Shown in pieces: positions 62,197 through 64,000 of a stretch of DNA of 64,000 bases (position 1 is the stretch's first letter; every line of letters starts with the position of its first letter). The stretch lies in NCBI RefSeq assembly GCF_027923905.1, contig NZ_AP026966.1, positions 3,225,001-3,289,000 of the forward strand. Direction: 5' to 3'. A model generated the notes under the pieces. That model was not told where the DNA came from. It saw nothing but the letters and a program-made list of their open reading frames with translations, and ran no database searches. Origin of the DNA: Massilia varians (GTDB lineage: Bacteria > Pseudomonadota > Gammaproteobacteria > Burkholderiales > Burkholderiaceae_D). The position numbers and the translations under genes were made by a program.

Positions 62197-63813
62197 TCAG
62201 GCAAGATCGCGGGCCCGCTGTCCGCGCGCCACGTCGCGCAGCACTTCCCGCGCTGCATTGTGGCCCGGGGCGCCGGTGACGCCGCCGCCCGGATGGGTTC
62301 CCGAGCCGCAGGTGTAGAGCCCGGGAATCGGGCCGCGGTAATCCGCATGTCCCAGCATCGGACGGGCCGCGAACAGCTGGTCCAGTCCCAGCGCGCCGTG
62401 GAAGATGTCGCCGCCGACCAGGCCGAAAGTCCGCTCCAGGTCGAGCGGTGTCAATATCTGGCGGCCCAGCACCGAACGCCTGAAGTTGGGTGCGTAACGG
62501 TCGACGGTGGCGATCATCAGGTCGGCCACCTCCTCGCGGTGCGCGTCCCAGCTGGCGCCGTCGGGCAGTTGCGGCGCCACGTGCTGGCAGAACAGGCTGG
62601 CGACATGCCGGCCCGGCGGCGCCAGGCCGGGGTCCAGGGTGGACGGGATCAGCATCTCGACGATGGGTTCGCGCGACCAGCCATGGGTGCGGGCATCCAT
62701 GTAGGCGCGATCCATGTACTGCAGGCTGGGCGCGATGATGATGCCGCTGCCATGGTGCTCGGCGGCTTGGCTGCCGGGCAGGCAACTGAAGCTCGGCAGC
62801 TCCGACAGCGCCACGTTCATGCGGAAGGTGCCGGAACCGCAGCGCCAGGCCTGCATCCGGCGCAGGAAGTCGCCGGGCAGCGCGCCGGGGTCGACCAGCC
62901 GGGTGTAGAGCAGGCGCGGATTCAGGTTCGACACCAGCACGCGCGCATCCAGGCGCTCGCCGCCGGCGGTGACGACGCCGCGGGCTCGGCCCTCCTCCAG
63001 CGCCACCTCCTCCACCGCGCAGCCGGTGCGGATCTCCACCCCTTGCGCCTGCGCCGCCTTGGCCATCGCCTGCGTGATGGCGCCCATGCCGCCCATCGCA
63101 TGCCCCCAGGCGCCCTTCTTGCCGTTGACTTCGCCGAACACATGGTGCAGCAGCACGTAGGCGGAACCGGGCGTATACGGACTGCCGTAGTTGCCCACCA
63201 CGCTGTCGAAGCCGAACGCCGCCTTGATCGGGGCGCTCTCGAACCAGCCGTCCAGGTAGTCGCCGGCCGACTTGGTGAACAGGTCGAGCAGCTCGCGCTG
63301 GGTGGCGAGGGACAGGCCGCGCATCCGGTTGCCGAGTTTGCCGGCCTTGATGAGTTCGGGCAAGGCCGTGAGCCAGCTGCCCTGCACCCGGTTCGGCGGG
63401 GTCTGCAGCACCAGCTCGCGCAGCAGGTCGGCTGCGCTGTCGAGGTGGCGGCCGTAATCCTCGAGGCGGCCGGCGTCGCGCTGCGAGAACTTGGCGACCT
63501 CCTGCGCCGTCCTGCCGGCGCCCAGCTTCAGGTAGCGGGTATCGTCGAGCGGAAGGAAGTTCGACAGCGGCCGCTCGACGATGCGCAGGCCGTGCTTGCT
63601 CAACTCCATATCCGCAATGACCTTGGGGTTGAGCAGGGAGACCGTGTAGGCGGCGACCGAGTTGCGAAAACCGGGGTGGAATTCTTCCGTGACCGCGGCG
63701 CCGCCGACCACCGGGCGCCGTTCCAGTACCGTGACCTTCAGGCCGGCGCGGGCCAGGTAGAAGGCGCACACCAGCCCGTTATGGCCGCCCCCGATGATGA
63801 TCGCGTCGCGCAT
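62197..63813 (-). CDS. Phytoene-desaturase-like FAD-dependent oxidoreductase (PYROXD2-like)
   Basis: 538 residues. The N-terminal dinucleotide motif is AIIIGGGHNGLVCAFYLARAG with the acidic end VLERR (about 4-32). A second FAD segment lies at the C-terminus (GLYTCGSGTHPGGGVTGAPGHNAA). The middle part has the amine-oxidase/desaturase substrate domain with LLHHVFGEVNGKKGAW. The branch is PYROXD2/CrtI-like and includes uncharacterised desaturases or amine oxidases. No carotenoid genes are nearby. It is probably transcribed from its own promoter. Confidence 0.87.
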   Translation of the reverse strand: MRDAIIIGGGHNGLVCAFYLARAGLKVTVLERRPVVGGAAVTEEFHPGFRNSVAAYTVSLLNPKVIADMELSKHGLRIVERPLSNFLPLDDTRYLKLGAGRTAQEVAKFSQRDAGRLEDYGRHLDSAADLLRELVLQTPPNRVQGSWLTALPELIKAGKLGNRMRGLSLATQRELLDLFTKSAGDYLDGWFESAPIKAAFGFDSVVGNYGSPYTPGSAYVLLHHVFGEVNGKKGAWGHAMGGMGAITQAMAKAAQAQGVEIRTGCAVEEVALEEGRARGVVTAGGERLDARVLVSNLNPRLLYTRLVDPGALPGDFLRRMQAWRCGSGTFRMNVALSELPSFSCLPGSQAAEHHGSGIIIAPSLQYMDRAYMDARTHGWSREPIVEMLIPSTLDPGLAPPGRHVASLFCQHVAPQLPDGASWDAHREEVADLMIATVDRYAPNFRRSVLGRQILTPLDLERTFGLVGGDIFHGALGLDQLFAARPMLGHADYRGPIPGLYTCGSGTHPGGGVTGAPGHNAAREVLRDVARGQRARDLA

Positions 63814-63912
63814 AGGCTGTCTCCCCGGATAAGGGAAACATTATGTCCCAATGGCACGACGGATGCAGCTTGTAAATACGCCAGGGTTTGGCGCGGATCG
63901 AAGGCTCTTCGC

Positions 63913-64000
63913 TCAGCAGGCGCTCGGCTTCACGCGCTCGACTTCGAGGCCGAACAACGGACGCAGGCGCGTGCCGAACACGTTGCCCGTGAACGCGGCG
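63913..64000 (-). CDS. 3' end of an unidentified gene, truncated by the window edge
   Basis: The minus-strand frame covers 28 codons and ends with TGA at 63913. The readable peptide is AAFTGNVFGTRLRPLFGLEV followed by a Lys/Pro tail ending in Cys. It has no internal stop and its codon use fits coding sequence, but it is too short to assign a family. Confidence 0.45.
   Translation of the reverse strand, partial: AAFTGNVFGTRLRPLFGLEVERVKPSAC

Overview
The window looks like chromosome of a high-GC betaproteobacterium of the Oxalobacteraceae, most likely Massilia or a close relative. This is inferred from codon and GC character, a PEP-CTERM surface protein, dense two-component and c-di-GMP signalling, a tripartite tricarboxylate transporter and dispersed REP-like GTAGGGTGG palindromes. 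No rRNA, tRNA, CRISPR array, phage or insertion sequence was seen. Most of the window is ordinary core and accessory chromosome. Many divergent or convergent gene pairs are packed with overlaps of only a few bases.

Layout. 1-3.8 kb: 3' part of a response-regulator diguanylate cyclase, then a 7TM hybrid histidine kinase with REC and Hpt domains. 3.8-9.2 kb: a membrane-anchored Pro/Ala-rich protein, DedA, a YhaJ-like LysR regulator, a zinc-ribbon methyltransferase, a pirin and an ankyrin protein. 9.2-16.6 kb: a signalling block with a GAF-GGDEF-EAL protein, a LytS/LytTR pair preceded by AlgR-like direct repeats, and a LOV (blue-light) hybrid histidine kinase with its own single-domain response regulator. 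A mirrored REP element sits in the LOV kinase leader. 16.8-21 kb: PurU, an Atm1-type ABC exporter and a DUF2145 pair. 21-28.2 kb: a PaoABC-like molybdenum aldehyde oxidoreductase operon followed by a TctC/TctB/TctA solute importer. 28.3-36.2 kb: a serine hydrolase, DNA polymerase II in tandem with a DUF455 ferritin-like protein, an isochorismatase-fold protein without the usual Cys, and a MocR regulator.

36-41 kb: a second LytS/LytTR pair, and a three-gene set of a BNR/sialidase-fold protein with two integral membrane proteins. 41-52.8 kb: a TonB-dependent receptor, a haloacetate-dehalogenase-type hydrolase, an amino acid permease, an exported SAM methyltransferase, a metallo-beta-lactamase-fold lipoprotein, glucose-6-phosphate dehydrogenase, a PHA-synthase-like hydrolase and a TRIC-type channel. 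53-56.8 kb holds the most distinctive locus: a secreted reprolysin-like zinc protease with a C-terminal dockerin, followed by a cohesin protein carrying a PEP-CTERM sorting signal. This suggests an exosortase-dependent surface docking system unlike a classical cellulosome. The protease frame carries two in-frame TAG codons, so it is either decaying or read through. 56.9-64 kb: an MFS transporter, an aldehyde dehydrogenase, two 47-residue small proteins (one lying just upstream of an SMP-30 gene), an unrecognised protein, a phytoene-desaturase-like oxidoreductase and the 3' end of one more gene.

All family calls come from reading motifs in translated sequence. No database search was possible.
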